Source: Halomarina litorea
GTDB taxonomy: Archaea; Halobacteriota; Halobacteria; Halobacteriales; Haloarculaceae
DNA length: 64,000 nt
NCBI RefSeq assembly: GCF_024227715.1
Contig: NZ_CP100448.1
Location: 1,633,655-1,697,654, forward strand
Direction: 5' to 3'
The translations under genes and the position numbers were made by a program. The notes under the pieces are model-generated. The model saw only the letters and a list, made by a program, of their open reading frames with translations. It ran no database searches and had not been told where the DNA came from. The number at the start of each line of letters is the position of its first letter. Position 1 is the stretch's first letter. Positions 51,638-60,744 of the stretch are shown piece after piece.

Positions 51638-52264
51638 ATGAGAGACCGGCTACCGACTGGAGTCGACGTGCTCGACCGGAAGCTCGACGGGGGCATCCCC
51701 GCGGGCAGCACTGTCGCGCTCTGTGCGGAGCCGGCGAGTCAGGCGGAACTCCTGCTCCACGAACTCACCGCCACGCGCGGAACGCTCTACATCACGCTCG
51801 GTCGGACCGAGGAGGCCGTCGCCGACAGCATCGCCAACTCCTCGACGCGCACCGGCGAACCGACCATCCGGCACGTCTCCGGGGACGCGCCCATCGACAA
51901 CGCGGCGAAACTCGTCAGCGCGCTCCCGGAGGCGTCGAACCTCATCGTCGACCCGGTGGACGTCCTCGAACGCGAGTCACACGACCGGTACCGGAACTTT
52001 CTCAACGAACTCCAGAACCACATCCACAACACGCAGGGGCTCGCCATCCTCCACTGTCTGGCCGGCAACCACCTCCCGCAGGGCCGCGACACGACGCGCC
52101 ACATGGCCGACGTGGTGTTCGACCTGGAGACGCGCGTCGGGAGCGACAGCATCGAGAACCGACTCACCGTGCCCAAGTTCCGCGGGGGCCGGGCGCTCAC
52201 CGACGTGGTGAAACTCGAACTGGCCGACTCGGTGGCAATCGACACGAGCCGCGACATCGCGTAG
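51638..52264 (+). CDS. RecA-superfamily (KaiC/GvpD-like) protein with degenerate Walker A
   Basis: The 208-residue protein begins MRDRLPTGVDVLDRKLDGGI, the typical KaiC/RadA-like entry (TGVDVLDRxLDGGI). The P-loop is replaced by CAEPASQAELLLHELTATRG, without the GxxGxGK(T/S) lysine. It continues with NLIVDPVDVLERESHDRYRN and GLAILHCLAGNHLPQGRDTT. ATP binding is therefore doubtful. It may be a pseudo-ATPase partner of the MinD-like protein. The AT-rich TAACTATATTC at 51608-51618 upstream could be a promoter. Confidence 0.75.
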   Translation: MRDRLPTGVDVLDRKLDGGIPAGSTVALCAEPASQAELLLHELTATRGTLYITLGRTEEAVADSIANSSTRTGEPTIRHVSGDAPIDNAAKLVSALPEASNLIVDPVDVLERESHDRYRNFLNELQNHIHNTQGLAILHCLAGNHLPQGRDTTRHMADVVFDLETRVGSDSIENRLTVPKFRGGRALTDVVKLELADSVAIDTSRDIA

Positions 52265-52380
52265 CCGTCGGCCGCGACCCTCACGAACGTCGAACTGTTT
52301 CGCGGCGAGCGGCGCAAAAGTGCAGCATTACGAGAGAGTCATCCCCACCGACGGTTTCGCGAAAATCGACGGACGGTGCG

Positions 52381-52420
52381 GGTGTGAAACAGTGTGCAAC
52401 GGTGTGCAACCACTCACAAC
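52381..52420. repeat. Four tandem 10-bp repeats (helically phased)
   Basis: Consecutive 10-mers read GGTGTGAAAC, AGTGTGCAAC, GGTGTGCAAC and CACTCACAAC. All end in AAC, and the first three share GTGTG. They recur every 10 bp, one helical turn, on one DNA face. The array lies 44-83 bp upstream of the winged-helix gene at 52464, so it could be an operator for it. Confidence 0.6.
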
Positions 52421-52463
52421 GCTCTACAGGGGTTTTGCCCTCCGGGCCACCACCTGTAGGCAG

Positions 52464-52814
52464 ATGGCCACGAGACAACCCCCTGCACACACCGACGCTC
52501 GCGGTGCTGCGTACGACCTGATGGCGAACCGGCGGCGGCGGCACGTGCTCGCGTACCTCCGTGGACACCCGCACGAGGACATCGCGATAGACGACCTCAC
52601 GAGTCGGGTCATCGCCCGCGAACTCATGGACGGCGACGGGCCGGTCGACCCGGAGAGCGTCAGCGCGACGCTCCACCACGTCCACCTCCCGAAACTGGCG
52701 GACGCGGGACTCATCGAGTACGACGCCGACGCACACGTCGTCTACACGCCGCCGCTCGACGACGCCACCCCCGACGCCGACCCCGGCGTGTTCTTCGAGG
52801 GCCACTCGGCGTAG
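52464..52814 (+). CDS. Winged-helix regulator (DUF7344-type)
   Basis: The 116-residue protein has a winged-helix core, GAAYDLMANRRRRHVLAYLR and SVSATLHHVHLPKLADAGLI plus EYDADAHVVYTPP, close to the haloarchaeal DUF7344 HTH. The basic patch (RRRRHVLAYL) is the recognition-helix region. The start is ATG 52464, supported by the conserved domain and the repeat array upstream. Autoregulation is possible. Confidence 0.8.
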   Translation: MATRQPPAHTDARGAAYDLMANRRRRHVLAYLRGHPHEDIAIDDLTSRVIARELMDGDGPVDPESVSATLHHVHLPKLADAGLIEYDADAHVVYTPPLDDATPDADPGVFFEGHSA

Positions 52815-52838
52815 TCCGACGGCCCGCCTCGCTTTCTC

Positions 52839-53810
52839 TTACTCCTCGTCGAGTTCGTCGAGGATCTCGTCGGTGTCGACGTCGGCGTCCTCGAGAGCCT
52901 CCTCGATGTCCTCGCCGCCGGCACCGCCCATGCCGCCCATCATACCGCCCATGCCGCCCATCATGCCCATCCCGGAGCCGTCGATGGTCTCCTGGATGAT
53001 GACGCGGTCGAGGTCGACACGGTCCATGACCTGCTGGGCGATCTGCTGCTTCTGGAACATCCACTGCTGGTTCATCGTCAGCTGCGGCGTCGCCTCGATG
53101 TAGAGCGTCTCCTTCTCGACGGTGACGGTCTCCGTCTCGGGTTCGCCCTCGTCGTCCTCGTCGTCGCTCTCGACGACCTGCTCTTCCTCGACCTCGTCGG
53201 TCTGGATGTGCATGTCGAGGTCGATGTCGAGGAACATGCCGAGCAGGCCCTGTGCGCGCTCGAGTTTGTCGTCGACGACGTCGAGAATCTCGTACTCGTA
53301 CTCGATGTTCTCGCCGGCCAGCGGGTGGTTGAAGTCGACGCGGGCGCGCCCGCCGACGATGGTCTCGAGGTAGCCCTGCTCGCCGTCGATCTGGACCTGC
53401 GCGCCGGGGTAGCGGTCGTCGTCGGGAATCTTGTCGGCGGTGATGGTCCTGACCTGCTCGCGGTCGTACTCGCCGAAGGCCTCCTCTGCGGAGACGGTGA
53501 CGCTGCCGGAGTCGCCGACCTCCTTGCCCTTGATGTCCTCCTCGACGGAGCCGAAGATGTGGCCCGCCCCGAGGACGATGACGCGGGGTTCGAACTCGCC
53601 CTGGTCGCCGACGTCTTCCTCGTCTGCGACCTCCTGGTCGGTCGTGTCGACGAGCTGGTCGTCCTCGACGGTGCGCGCCGTATAGGCGATACGGACGAAG
53701 TCGCCGTCCTGCAGTCCCGTCTCCTCGGTCTCTTCGGCTTCGGCCGCCGCTGCCTCCTCGGCCGCGTCGGCCTCGGATTCGTTCTCGGCCGCCTCGGATT
53801 CGTCACTCAT
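52839..53810 (-). CDS. FKBP-type peptidyl-prolyl isomerase (SlyD-like) with Gly/Met-rich tail
   Basis: The 323-residue protein has a long acidic N-terminal extension, an FKBP domain (GDFVRIAYTARTVEDDQLVD, VLGAGHIFGSVEEDIKGKEV, PLAGENIEYEYEILDVVDDK) with an insert-in-flap domain as in SlyD, and a C-terminal domain. The chain ends with a repeat of G, M: GMGMMGGMGGMMGGMGGAGG, then an acidic tail. Such GGM-rich tails are known from chaperonins. A prolyl-isomerase/chaperone role is supported by the fold. Confidence 0.92.
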   Translation of the reverse strand: MSDESEAAENESEADAAEEAAAAEAEETEETGLQDGDFVRIAYTARTVEDDQLVDTTDQEVADEEDVGDQGEFEPRVIVLGAGHIFGSVEEDIKGKEVGDSGSVTVSAEEAFGEYDREQVRTITADKIPDDDRYPGAQVQIDGEQGYLETIVGGRARVDFNHPLAGENIEYEYEILDVVDDKLERAQGLLGMFLDIDLDMHIQTDEVEEEQVVESDDEDDEGEPETETVTVEKETLYIEATPQLTMNQQWMFQKQQIAQQVMDRVDLDRVIIQETIDGSGMGMMGGMGGMMGGMGGAGGEDIEEALEDADVDTDEILDELDEE

Positions 53811-54030
53811 ACCAGACACCTCCTCCCGACGCACCCTTAATTACCACGCTTCCGCCCTCACGTTGGATGGGCGACCCATGCGAACACCTGACAGTCGGTC
53901 CCGCCGAGCGCTTCCGACCCGCGTGGACGAGGCGCGTCTCGGGTGGGCGGGTACCGTTCGCCGGTGGAGAACGGCCGGAAAAGCAGTCAAACGGGTCGGC
54001 GGTCTCACCGCGTCGACCCGGTCGGGCGGG

Positions 54031-54429
54031 TTACCGCCCGGTGTCGTCGTCGCCCGGCGTCATCTTCTCGAGTCGCTGGGCGATGCCCCGCCCGCGGAGG
54101 TAGCTCGCGAAGGCGAGGATGGTCGGCGGCCAGAGGCCGACGAACAGGCCGTGTTCGCGCCTGCCCCGTCCGTAGAACAGGAACCACGCCAGGAGGACCG
54201 ACCCGGCGGCCCCGAGGAGGGCGATGTCGGCCCCGTACTCTTCCGACTCGCGCATCCCGGTCTTCCGACCGAACTTCCGCACGGACTCGGTCATCCCCGA
54301 CGTCCGGCCGGACCGCTTGGTCGACCCGGCGGTTCCGGACTTCGAACTCGACTGCCCGCTCGTCCCGGTGGTGCCCGTCTCGCCCTCGGAGTCCCGGTCA
54401 CGCTTCTCATACGACGTACGACCTGTCAT
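54031..54429 (-). CDS. Hypothetical protein with a hydrophobic C-terminus
   Basis: The 132-residue protein has a Ser/Thr/Gly-rich, low-complexity N-terminal half (around SEGETGTTGTSGQSSSKSGT). The C-terminal part has two predicted helices (DIALLGAAGSVLLAWFLFYG, GLFVGLWPPTILAFASYLRG). The start (ATG 54429) lies after a TATA-like ATATAA (54441-54446). No family was recognised. Confidence 0.6.
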   Translation of the reverse strand: MTGRTSYEKRDRDSEGETGTTGTSGQSSSKSGTAGSTKRSGRTSGMTESVRKFGRKTGMRESEEYGADIALLGAAGSVLLAWFLFYGRGRREHGLFVGLWPPTILAFASYLRGRGIAQRLEKMTPGDDDTGR

Positions 54430-54580
54430 CGTCGCTCCGTTATATGGGCGGACGGGAGGATAAACTGGAGGCGTGCAGGTGGCCCCCGCCGGCCCCGTAC
54501 GTCCGGGAGTCGAGACGGTCGCGGTGGCCTGACCGCTCGGTGCGTGTGTCTCAGACGGGGTCCGTCGTCGGGACGAACGG

Positions 54581-54724
54581 TCAGAGGGCGAACTCGTCGA
54601 ATGACTCGCCGCCGCACGGACACCGGTTGTCCGCGACCGGAAGGATGATGCTTCCGTTGTCACGGACCCGTGCGGTGTACGGGCGGCTGCAGTCACGACA
54701 GGTAACTATCGCGTGGTCGGGCAT
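54581..54724 (-). CDS. Small zinc-finger protein
   Basis: The 47-residue protein (MPDHAIVTCRDCSRPYTARV, RDNGSIILPVADNRCPCGGE, SFDEFAL) contains CxxC and CPC motifs forming one zinc ribbon, typical of haloarchaeal micro-proteins. The function is unknown. It starts at ATG 54724. Confidence 0.7.
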   Translation of the reverse strand: MPDHAIVTCRDCSRPYTARVRDNGSIILPVADNRCPCGGESFDEFAL

Positions 54725-54891
54725 GGGAGTATCGAGTCCCCCCGCGGTGCGTCGTCGGTGAGCGGCGTGGCGGTGGGCGACTCTGCCCAACCCACAGCAC
54801 CCGGTGGTATCGTTCCATTCCTTTCGTCCGCAAGCAACTGTCGGAGCGCCGACCGGGTAGGTTTTTGCCGCCCGCCCTCGCGCGTGTCGGT

Positions 54892-55440
54892 ATGTACGAG
54901 GTCGAGGTGAAGGTGCGAGCGACCCACGACCCGGTCCGCGACCGCCTCGGGTCGCTCGGTGCGACTCACGAACGGACCGTCGAGCAGGTCGACACCTACT
55001 ACGACGCGCCCGACCGCGACTTCGCCGCGACCGACGAGGCGCTACGCATCCGCCGGGAGACGGTCGTGTCCGACGACGGCGAGCGGCGCGCCCTCGTCAC
55101 GTACAAGGGACCGCTCGTTGACGAGGCCTCGAAGACCCGCGAGGAACACGAGACGGCCGTCGCGGACGACGAGGAACTCGCCGGGGTGCTCGACGGACTG
55201 GGCTACGCGCCGGCGGCGACCGTCGAGAAGCGCCGCGAACAGTACGCCCTCGACGGCCTCACCGTCGTCCTCGACCGCGTGACCGACCTCGGGGAGTTCG
55301 TGGAGGTCGAAGTCGAGAGCGAGGACGTGGATGCGGCCCGCGAGGCGGTGTTCGCCTGTCTCGACCGACTCGGACTGGACCCCGACGAGCAGATTCGCAC
55401 CTCCTACCTCGGGATGCTGCTCGCTGATTCCCCACAGTAA
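54892..55440 (+). CDS. CYTH-family (class IV adenylate cyclase/CyaB-type) protein
   Basis: The 182-residue protein begins MYEVEVKVRATHDPVRDRL, the CYTH ExExK motif, followed by VDTYYDAPDRDFAATDEALR, LVTYKGPLVDEASKTREEHE, VEKRREQYALDGLTVVLDRV and a final FVEVEVE strand. CYTH proteins act on triphosphates (adenylate cyclase IV or thiamine triphosphatase). Which substrate this protein uses cannot be read from sequence. An upstream in-frame start was rejected in favour of MYEVEVK. Confidence 0.88.
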   Translation: MYEVEVKVRATHDPVRDRLGSLGATHERTVEQVDTYYDAPDRDFAATDEALRIRRETVVSDDGERRALVTYKGPLVDEASKTREEHETAVADDEELAGVLDGLGYAPAATVEKRREQYALDGLTVVLDRVTDLGEFVEVEVESEDVDAAREAVFACLDRLGLDPDEQIRTSYLGMLLADSPQ

Positions 55441-55465
55441 TCAATCTCGGGGCGAAAGTTTCCGT

Positions 55466-55476
55466 AAGTTATACCC
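55466..55476 (+). promoter_or_regulatory. SAM synthetase promoter (TATA box)
   Basis: AAGTTATACCC is centred about 29 bp before ATG 55500, as expected for a leaderless transcript. Confidence 0.5.
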
Positions 55477-55499
55477 CCGGTCGGGGTGAACCGGGGTCA

Positions 55500-56705
55500 A
55501 TGACCGACCGGAACATCCGCGTGGAGCCGATGGCGGGCCTCGCCGTCGAGGACCAGGAGGTAGAGATCGTCGAACGAAAGGGGCTGGGCCATCCCGACTC
55601 CATCTGCGACGGCATCGCCGAACACGTCTCGCAGGCGCTCGCCCGCGCGTACCTCGACCGCGTGGGGCAGGTGCTGCACTACAACACCGACGAGACGCAA
55701 CTCGTCGCCGGGTCGTCCGCCCCGGCGTTCGGCGGTGGCGAGACGACCGAACCCGTCTACCTCCTCATCGTCGGCCGCGCCACGAAGGAGTACGAGGGGA
55801 CGCGCATCCCCACGGAGACCATCGCGCTCCGGGCGGCCCGCGAGTACTTCGGCGAGCACTTCCCCGAACTCGACTTCGGGACGGACATCGTCGTGGACGT
55901 CCGCCTCGGCGAGGGCAGCGGCGACCTGAAGGGCGTCTTCGGCGAGGGCGGCGCGCGCGTCCCCATGGCCAACGACACCTCCTTCGGCGTCGGCCACGCC
56001 CCCCTCACGGAAACCGAAGAGATCGTCCTCAACACCGAGCGCAGCCTCAACGGCGAGTACGCCGCTGACCACCCCGAACTCGGGCAGGACATCAAGGTGA
56101 TGGGCAAGCGCGAGGGCGACCACATCGACGTGACCGTCGCGGCCGCCATGGTGGACTCGTACGTCGCCGACCTCGCGGAGTACCGCGAGGCCGTCGAGTC
56201 CGTCCGCGAGTACGTCGCCGGCCTCGCGACGGACTACACCGACCGGGACGTCGCCGTCCACGTCAACACCGCCGACGACTACGACGAGGGGGCCATCTAC
56301 CTGACCACGACCGGCACGTCCGCCGAACAGGGCGACGACGGCTCGGTCGGGCGCGGGAACCGCGCCAACGGTCTCATCACGCCCAACCGCTCGATGAGCA
56401 TGGAGGCAACCAGCGGGAAGAACCCCGTCAACCACATCGGGAAGATCTACAACCTGCTCTCGACGCACATCGCCGAGGCCGTCGTGAGCGAGGTGACGGG
56501 CATCCGCGAGATTCGCATCCGCCTCCTGAGTCAGATCGGCCAGCCCATCGACGACCCGCACGTCGCGGACGCCACCCTCGTCACCGAGGAGGGCGTCACC
56601 GTCGCCGACATCGAGGACGAGGTGTCCGCCATCATCGACCGCGAACTCGCGGACGTGACGGGCATCACCGAGCGCGTCATCGAGGGCGAACTCACGACCT
56701 TCTGA
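55500..56705 (+). CDS. mat: S-adenosylmethionine synthetase, archaeal type
   Basis: It makes SAM from methionine and ATP. The 401-residue protein matches the archaeal MAT family (AdoMet_Synthase): [20 protein letters not shown] near residue 26, [60 protein letters not shown] and [20 protein letters not shown]. These are its signature blocks and distinct from bacterial MetK. Its own TATA box suggests it is monocistronic. Confidence 0.96.
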   Translation: MTDRNIRVEPMAGLAVEDQEVEIVERKGLGHPDSICDGIAEHVSQALARAYLDRVGQVLHYNTDETQLVAGSSAPAFGGGETTEPVYLLIVGRATKEYEGTRIPTETIALRAAREYFGEHFPELDFGTDIVVDVRLGEGSGDLKGVFGEGGARVPMANDTSFGVGHAPLTETEEIVLNTERSLNGEYAADHPELGQDIKVMGKREGDHIDVTVAAAMVDSYVADLAEYREAVESVREYVAGLATDYTDRDVAVHVNTADDYDEGAIYLTTTGTSAEQGDDGSVGRGNRANGLITPNRSMSMEATSGKNPVNHIGKIYNLLSTHIAEAVVSEVTGIREIRIRLLSQIGQPIDDPHVADATLVTEEGVTVADIEDEVSAIIDRELADVTGITERVIEGELTTF

Positions 56706-56792
56706 ACTGCCGGCCGACCCCTCCGAGACCGCCCCGCGATCGCCGGCCGGTCGAACGAAACCGCTTTGCCTCGCCCTCGTCCACCCTCTGCC

Positions 56793-57320
56793 ATGACGCG
56801 GGTCTGTCTCGTCGGCACCGAGGACTGCGACCTCAGATACGAGTTGCTCTCCCGGGAGACGGCCCGCGACGCGCTGGCGACGTACACGCTCGACCGACCC
56901 TTCGAGAACAGCGTCTGCGTCGACACCATCAGCCTCGGGGCGGCCGTCGCCCTGCTCAACGACCTCAACTGGTACCTCGTGCGGTTCGTCGAGACGGCGC
57001 TGGTCCTCGAACCGTCCGTCAGCGAGGGCGAGTGGCTCTCCCGCAGACTCGCGACGGCCGTCCGCGAGGGGGAGGTGTCCCCGGCGGAGTCCGACCGCTA
57101 CCTGACGGTGTACGGCGTCGAGCGAGTCGACGACCCCGGGGACGCCGATGACGGCGGGGACGCCGACTCGGAGCCGCCCCCGACTGGTCGGACCGCGACG
57201 CGGCGACTCGTCGAACCGATGTACGTCGCCCGAACGGGGCGACAGCTCCCGGAGTACGACCTGCGAGACGTCGAGGAGACGCTGGTGGTGCGCGTCACGG
57301 AAGACGAGTTCGGCGGCTGA
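56793..57320 (+). CDS. DUF5804 family protein
   Basis: The 175-residue protein begins MTRVCLVGTEDCDLRYELLS and contains RPFENSVCVDTISLGAAVAL, LNDLNWYLVRFVETALVLEP and MYVARTGRQLPEYDLRDVEE, which I recognise as the haloarchaeal DUF5804. An acidic, low-complexity insert (DDPGDADDGGDADSEPPPTG) lies near residue 115. The function is unknown. The start is the Met at 56793. Confidence 0.8.
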   Translation: MTRVCLVGTEDCDLRYELLSRETARDALATYTLDRPFENSVCVDTISLGAAVALLNDLNWYLVRFVETALVLEPSVSEGEWLSRRLATAVREGEVSPAESDRYLTVYGVERVDDPGDADDGGDADSEPPPTGRTATRRLVEPMYVARTGRQLPEYDLRDVEETLVVRVTEDEFGG

Positions 57321-57338
57321 CGCTGACGGTCCTCACCG

Positions 57339-57530
57339 TCAAACGAGTCTGCGGTGGGCCACCGACCCCGCGAGCGCGACCACCGCGAACGCGAACGTGA
57401 CCATCGCGAGGCGCGTCGTCGTCAGCGCCCCCTGCGCGCCGAGGACGCCTAGCGCGACGCCGAGGAGGACGACGCCCGTGGCGGCGATGACCGTTCGGGG
57501 TCCGGTCCACCGTGAGCGACTGTAGTCCAT
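57339..57530 (-). CDS. Small two-helix membrane protein
   Basis: The 63-residue protein has two hydrophobic segments: VIAATGVVLLGVALGVLGAQ and LAMVTFAFAVVALAGSVAHR. It starts at ATG 57530 (MDYSRSRWTGPRT) and ends 18 bp from the convergent DUF5804 gene. No family was recognised. Confidence 0.62.
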   Translation of the reverse strand: MDYSRSRWTGPRTVIAATGVVLLGVALGVLGAQGALTTTRLAMVTFAFAVVALAGSVAHRRLV

Positions 57531-57619
57531 GACCGACGGTTCGACTCCACACGTAGGTGTCTTTCCCACCGGGCGGACGTTGCCGCAGTCTTCATCTCGG
57601 GACCCACCGTCTCCGGTGT

Positions 57620-58498
57620 ATGTCCGCGACCCCCGCCGTCGACCGCCGGTCCGTCGTCCTCGGCAACGGCATCGACTGCCGCCTGCACTACCGCGTGGCG
57701 ACGCCCCGCGAGGATACCGAGGGCACGCCGGTCGTCCTCCTGCACGGCGGCGGCATCGACGAGGCGTCCCTCTCGTGGCGAGACGTCCTGCGCCCGCTGG
57801 CCGCCGAAACGGGCCGGCGAGTCTACGCCCTCGACTGGCCCGGCTACGGCGGGAGCGACCCGCCCACCGACGACCCGACGACCGAGTACTACATCGGCGT
57901 CCTCGACGCGTTCCTCGACTCGGTGGGCGTCGACCGCTGTGCGCTGGTCGGCATCTCGATGGGCGGCGGCGTGGCCATCGGGTCCGCGCTGGCGACCCCC
58001 GGCCGGGTGACGCGCCTCGTCGCCGTCGACAGCTACGGGCTGGGCGGGACGGTCCCGGGCGGTCCGCTGGGTGCGCTGTTCACTCGCCTCCCGTTCGCCG
58101 CACTCGCCTGGCGCGCCCTCCGCCGGAGTCGGCTGGCGGCTTCCCTCGCCGTCCGGGGAATCGTCGGCCCGGGCAACGCGACGCCCGAACTCGTCGCGGA
58201 CCTGCGGCGGGCGCTCGACAGGCCCGACGCGGGGCGGGCGTTCGAGGGGTTCCAGCGCAGCGAGGTGGGGATCGGCGGACTGCGGACGAACTACCTCGAC
58301 CGCCTCCCAGCGCTCTCGACGCCGACGCTGTTCGTCCACGGCGAGCACGACCCGCTGGTCCCCGTCTCGTGGGCGGTGCGCGCGACGGTGCTGGCTCCCG
58401 ACGCCACCCTCCGCGTCCTCGGGGGGTGCGGCCACTGGCCGCCGCGGGAGGCACCCGACCGGTTCCTCGGGTGTGTCGTCCCCTTCCTCGGCGAGTGA
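57620..58498 (+). CDS. Alpha/beta-fold hydrolase
   Basis: The 292-residue protein has the canonical catalytic triad elements: GTPVVLLHGGGIDEASLSWR (oxyanion), DRCALVGISMGGGVAIGSAL (Ser nucleophile near residue 118), TLFVHGEHDPLVPVSWAVRA (Asp) and GGCGHWPPREAPDRFLGCVV (His). The structure resembles epoxide/haloalkane hydrolase or esterase-like enzymes. The substrate is unknown. The start used is ATG 57620. Confidence 0.85.
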   Translation: MSATPAVDRRSVVLGNGIDCRLHYRVATPREDTEGTPVVLLHGGGIDEASLSWRDVLRPLAAETGRRVYALDWPGYGGSDPPTDDPTTEYYIGVLDAFLDSVGVDRCALVGISMGGGVAIGSALATPGRVTRLVAVDSYGLGGTVPGGPLGALFTRLPFAALAWRALRRSRLAASLAVRGIVGPGNATPELVADLRRALDRPDAGRAFEGFQRSEVGIGGLRTNYLDRLPALSTPTLFVHGEHDPLVPVSWAVRATVLAPDATLRVLGGCGHWPPREAPDRFLGCVVPFLGE

Positions 58499-58555
58499 GC
58501 GGAGCGCCGACGCCAGAGGGGAAGTGTTTACTCAGAGCGCCGGGCACTCAGGTGT

Positions 58556-59647
58556 ATGGAACTGGGGTCCGCCGACGCGTTCGACCGGATGGGGACGCTC
58601 GGCATCGAGGAGGAGTTCTTCGTCGTCGACGGGGAGGGTCGCCCCACCGCCGGTACGGACGAACTCGTGTACGGGTCGGACCCCCCCGACCTGCTGGTCG
58701 ACCGGTTGGACCACGAACTGTTCAAGTTCGTCGTCGAGACGCAGACGCCCCTCATCGAGCGACCCGGCGACGCCCGCGACGCGTTGCTGGACGTGCGGGC
58801 GGCGCTGGTCGACCACGCGGCGGACCACGGCCTCGGCATCGCCGCCGCGGGCCTCCACCCCGCGGCGAAGTGGCGCGAACTCGACCACGCCGAGAAGCCC
58901 CGCTACCGGACCCAACTGGAGCGCATCCAGTACCCCCAGCACCGCAACACGACCGCGGGCCTCCACGTCCACGTCGGCGTGGACGACGCCGAGAAGGCGA
59001 CGTGGGTGGCGAACGAACTCCGGTGGCACCTGCCGGTCGTGCTCGCGCTGTCGGCGAACTCGCCGTTCTGGAACGGCTTCGACACGGGGCTGGCGTCGGC
59101 GCGCGCCAAGATATTCGAGGCGCTCCCGAACACCGGGATGCCGACGACGTTCACCTCCTTCGCGGACTACCAGCGCCTCGAACGCCTGATGGTGGAGACG
59201 GAGTCCATCAGCGACCGGGGTGAACTCTGGTACGACGTGCGCCCGCACACCGGCCACGGAACCGTCGAGGTGCGCACGCCGGACGCCCAGACCGACCCCG
59301 ACCGGGTGCTCGCGTTCGTCGAGTACGTCCACGCGCTGGTCGTCGACTACGCCGAACGCTACGAGGACTGTTCGGACCCGTGGGCCGACCGGAACACCGA
59401 CGGCCACCGGCGCGAGACGCTCGACGAGAACAAGTGGCGGGCGACCCGGTGGGGCCGGGAGGCGTCGTTCATCGACCGCGAGTGCGAGTCGACGGTCGAC
59501 CTCGCTACCGTCGTCGACCGGGAGGCCGACCGCCTCGGCGTCACCGGAATCCGCGAGGTGTACGACGCGGAGAGCGGCACCGCGATACAGCGCCGTCTGC
59601 GCGAGGAGGTAGGTCTCGACGCGCTCTGTTCGCACCTGCGACTCTGA
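58556..59647 (+). CDS. gshA: Gamma-glutamylcysteine ligase (GCS2-type)
   Basis: It ligates glutamate and cysteine to give gamma-glutamylcysteine, the main low-molecular-weight thiol of many haloarchaea. The 363-residue protein has the GCS2/YbdK signature [20 protein letters not shown]. Also present are [80 protein letters not shown] and [20 protein letters not shown]. It appears to be monocistronic. Confidence 0.92.
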   Translation: MELGSADAFDRMGTLGIEEEFFVVDGEGRPTAGTDELVYGSDPPDLLVDRLDHELFKFVVETQTPLIERPGDARDALLDVRAALVDHAADHGLGIAAAGLHPAAKWRELDHAEKPRYRTQLERIQYPQHRNTTAGLHVHVGVDDAEKATWVANELRWHLPVVLALSANSPFWNGFDTGLASARAKIFEALPNTGMPTTFTSFADYQRLERLMVETESISDRGELWYDVRPHTGHGTVEVRTPDAQTDPDRVLAFVEYVHALVVDYAERYEDCSDPWADRNTDGHRRETLDENKWRATRWGREASFIDRECESTVDLATVVDREADRLGVTGIREVYDAESGTAIQRRLREEVGLDALCSHLRL

Positions 59648-59659
59648 CCGTCCCCCGCA

Positions 59660-60046
59660 CTACGCCTCGTCGCCGTCCCCGTCTCCACGTCCGTCTGCTC
59701 CGACGTCGGGGACCTGCGAGGTGACCGCGTCGAGGTCGGCGGGGTCGACCGTCGCCTCCGCGACCGACGCCTCGGCGTCGAAGCGCACGAGTGACGCGGT
59801 TTCGAGTGCCGGCAGGTGGCAGTGGAGGACCGTGGCGGCCGCGGCCGTCTCGGGGTCGTCCGGCCCGCTGGCCCGCGAGGAGGCATCGTGGTCGACGAGG
59901 ACCTCGGCGAGGTCCGTGACGTCGACCGGTCCGTCGGCCGCACAGAGGTGTTCGAGGACGCCCCGGCGGTCCTCGTCTGCAATCGCCCGCAGGAGGCGGT
60001 CAGTCTCGGCGGACGAATCGGTGATGTCTGTGTCACTGAGTCTCAT
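59660..60046 (-). CDS. DUF7344-type winged-helix regulator
   Basis: The 128-residue protein has a helix-turn-helix core: ETDRLLRAIADEDRRGVLEH, VDVTDLAEVLVDHDASSRAS and ATVLHCHLPALETASLVRFD. This is the same arrangement as the protein at 52464. It is flanked by acidic, low-complexity segments. It converges with gshA (12-bp gap). The target is unknown. Confidence 0.78.
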   Translation of the reverse strand: MRLSDTDITDSSAETDRLLRAIADEDRRGVLEHLCAADGPVDVTDLAEVLVDHDASSRASGPDDPETAAAATVLHCHLPALETASLVRFDAEASVAEATVDPADLDAVTSQVPDVGADGRGDGDGDEA

Positions 60047-60220
60047 GTCGTGTCTCCCCCGTGGCCGCCGCTCCATCGGCCCGCGTCGGTCGCCACGGGC
60101 GGTTCGGCGGCGGTAGGAAATCGCCGCCCACCGACGAGATATTTACTACGACAGGGCACTAGTAATTATATGTTTCGGCGGCGTGCGGCGCCGAGGGCCG
60201 TTCTCCACGAGCGGATGTCC

Positions 60221-60230
60221 ATAAATTTAA
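60221..60230 (+). promoter_or_regulatory. HalOD1 gene promoter (TATA box)
   Basis: ATAAATTTAA is centred 31 bp before ATG 60257. It fits a leaderless HalOD1 mRNA and is the best TATA box in this region. Confidence 0.55.
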
Positions 60231-60256
60231 CTCGGGGTGCTTCATCCTCCTACAGG

Positions 60257-60565
60257 ATGGGTTTGAACGACGACGGAGTGCCGTCGGAGACGGACGGCCG
60301 TTCGCCGATTCGGTCGGAGGAGTTCCGGCCGGGAGCGACGGACCCGCTACACGTCGTCACCGACCTCCTCGCGAGCGAACTCGAGTCGTCGCCGCTCGAG
60401 TTGAACCCGCCGCTCGGTCGGGTGGTCGACTGGGACGCCGTCGTCACGCTGCTCGGCCGGTCGGGCGAGACCGGCACCGTCGAGTTCGTCCGGTTCACCT
60501 ACGGCGACTACGAGGTGGAGATTCGCGGGTCCGGGTCGGTCTTCCTGTTCCAGAACTCGGAGTGA
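60257..60565 (+). CDS. HalOD1 output-domain protein
   Basis: The 102-residue protein has the haloarchaeal HalOD1 domain: GATDPLHVVTDLLASELESS, PLELNPPLGRVVDWDAVVTL and TGTVEFVRFTYGDYEVEIRG. HalOD1 modules occur alone or at the ends of signalling proteins. The role is unknown but presumably in signal output. The start is ATG 60257, placed by the TATA box. Confidence 0.85.
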   Translation: MGLNDDGVPSETDGRSPIRSEEFRPGATDPLHVVTDLLASELESSPLELNPPLGRVVDWDAVVTLLGRSGETGTVEFVRFTYGDYEVEIRGSGSVFLFQNSE

Positions 60566-60703
60566 CGGCCCCGTGACGGTCGGTGCCGGGACGAAAGCTG
60601 TGTTTCTCTGCACCCACACAGGTCGGACCCCGTGATCCGTCGATATCGCCGTCAGCACTCCTGTCCCGGTCTGTCCGTACCGCTCAGCACGCCGCGAAGC
60701 AAG

Positions 60704-60715
60704 GGTTTTTATTTG
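60704..60715 (+). promoter_or_regulatory. Promoter of the 60745 regulator gene (TATA box)
   Basis: GGTTTTTATTTG is the only strongly AT-rich block upstream of ATG 60745 (about 35 bp away). Confidence 0.45.
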
Positions 60716-60744
60716 ACAAATCCTTGGCTCCGGCTACGATTAGC

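Noticed and set aside
52381-52420. Tandem repeats as part of a coding sequence (ORF from 52320)
   Set aside because: The conserved winged-helix region starts later. The ORF before 52464 has no domain and the decamers repeat at 10 bp, not a multiple of three.
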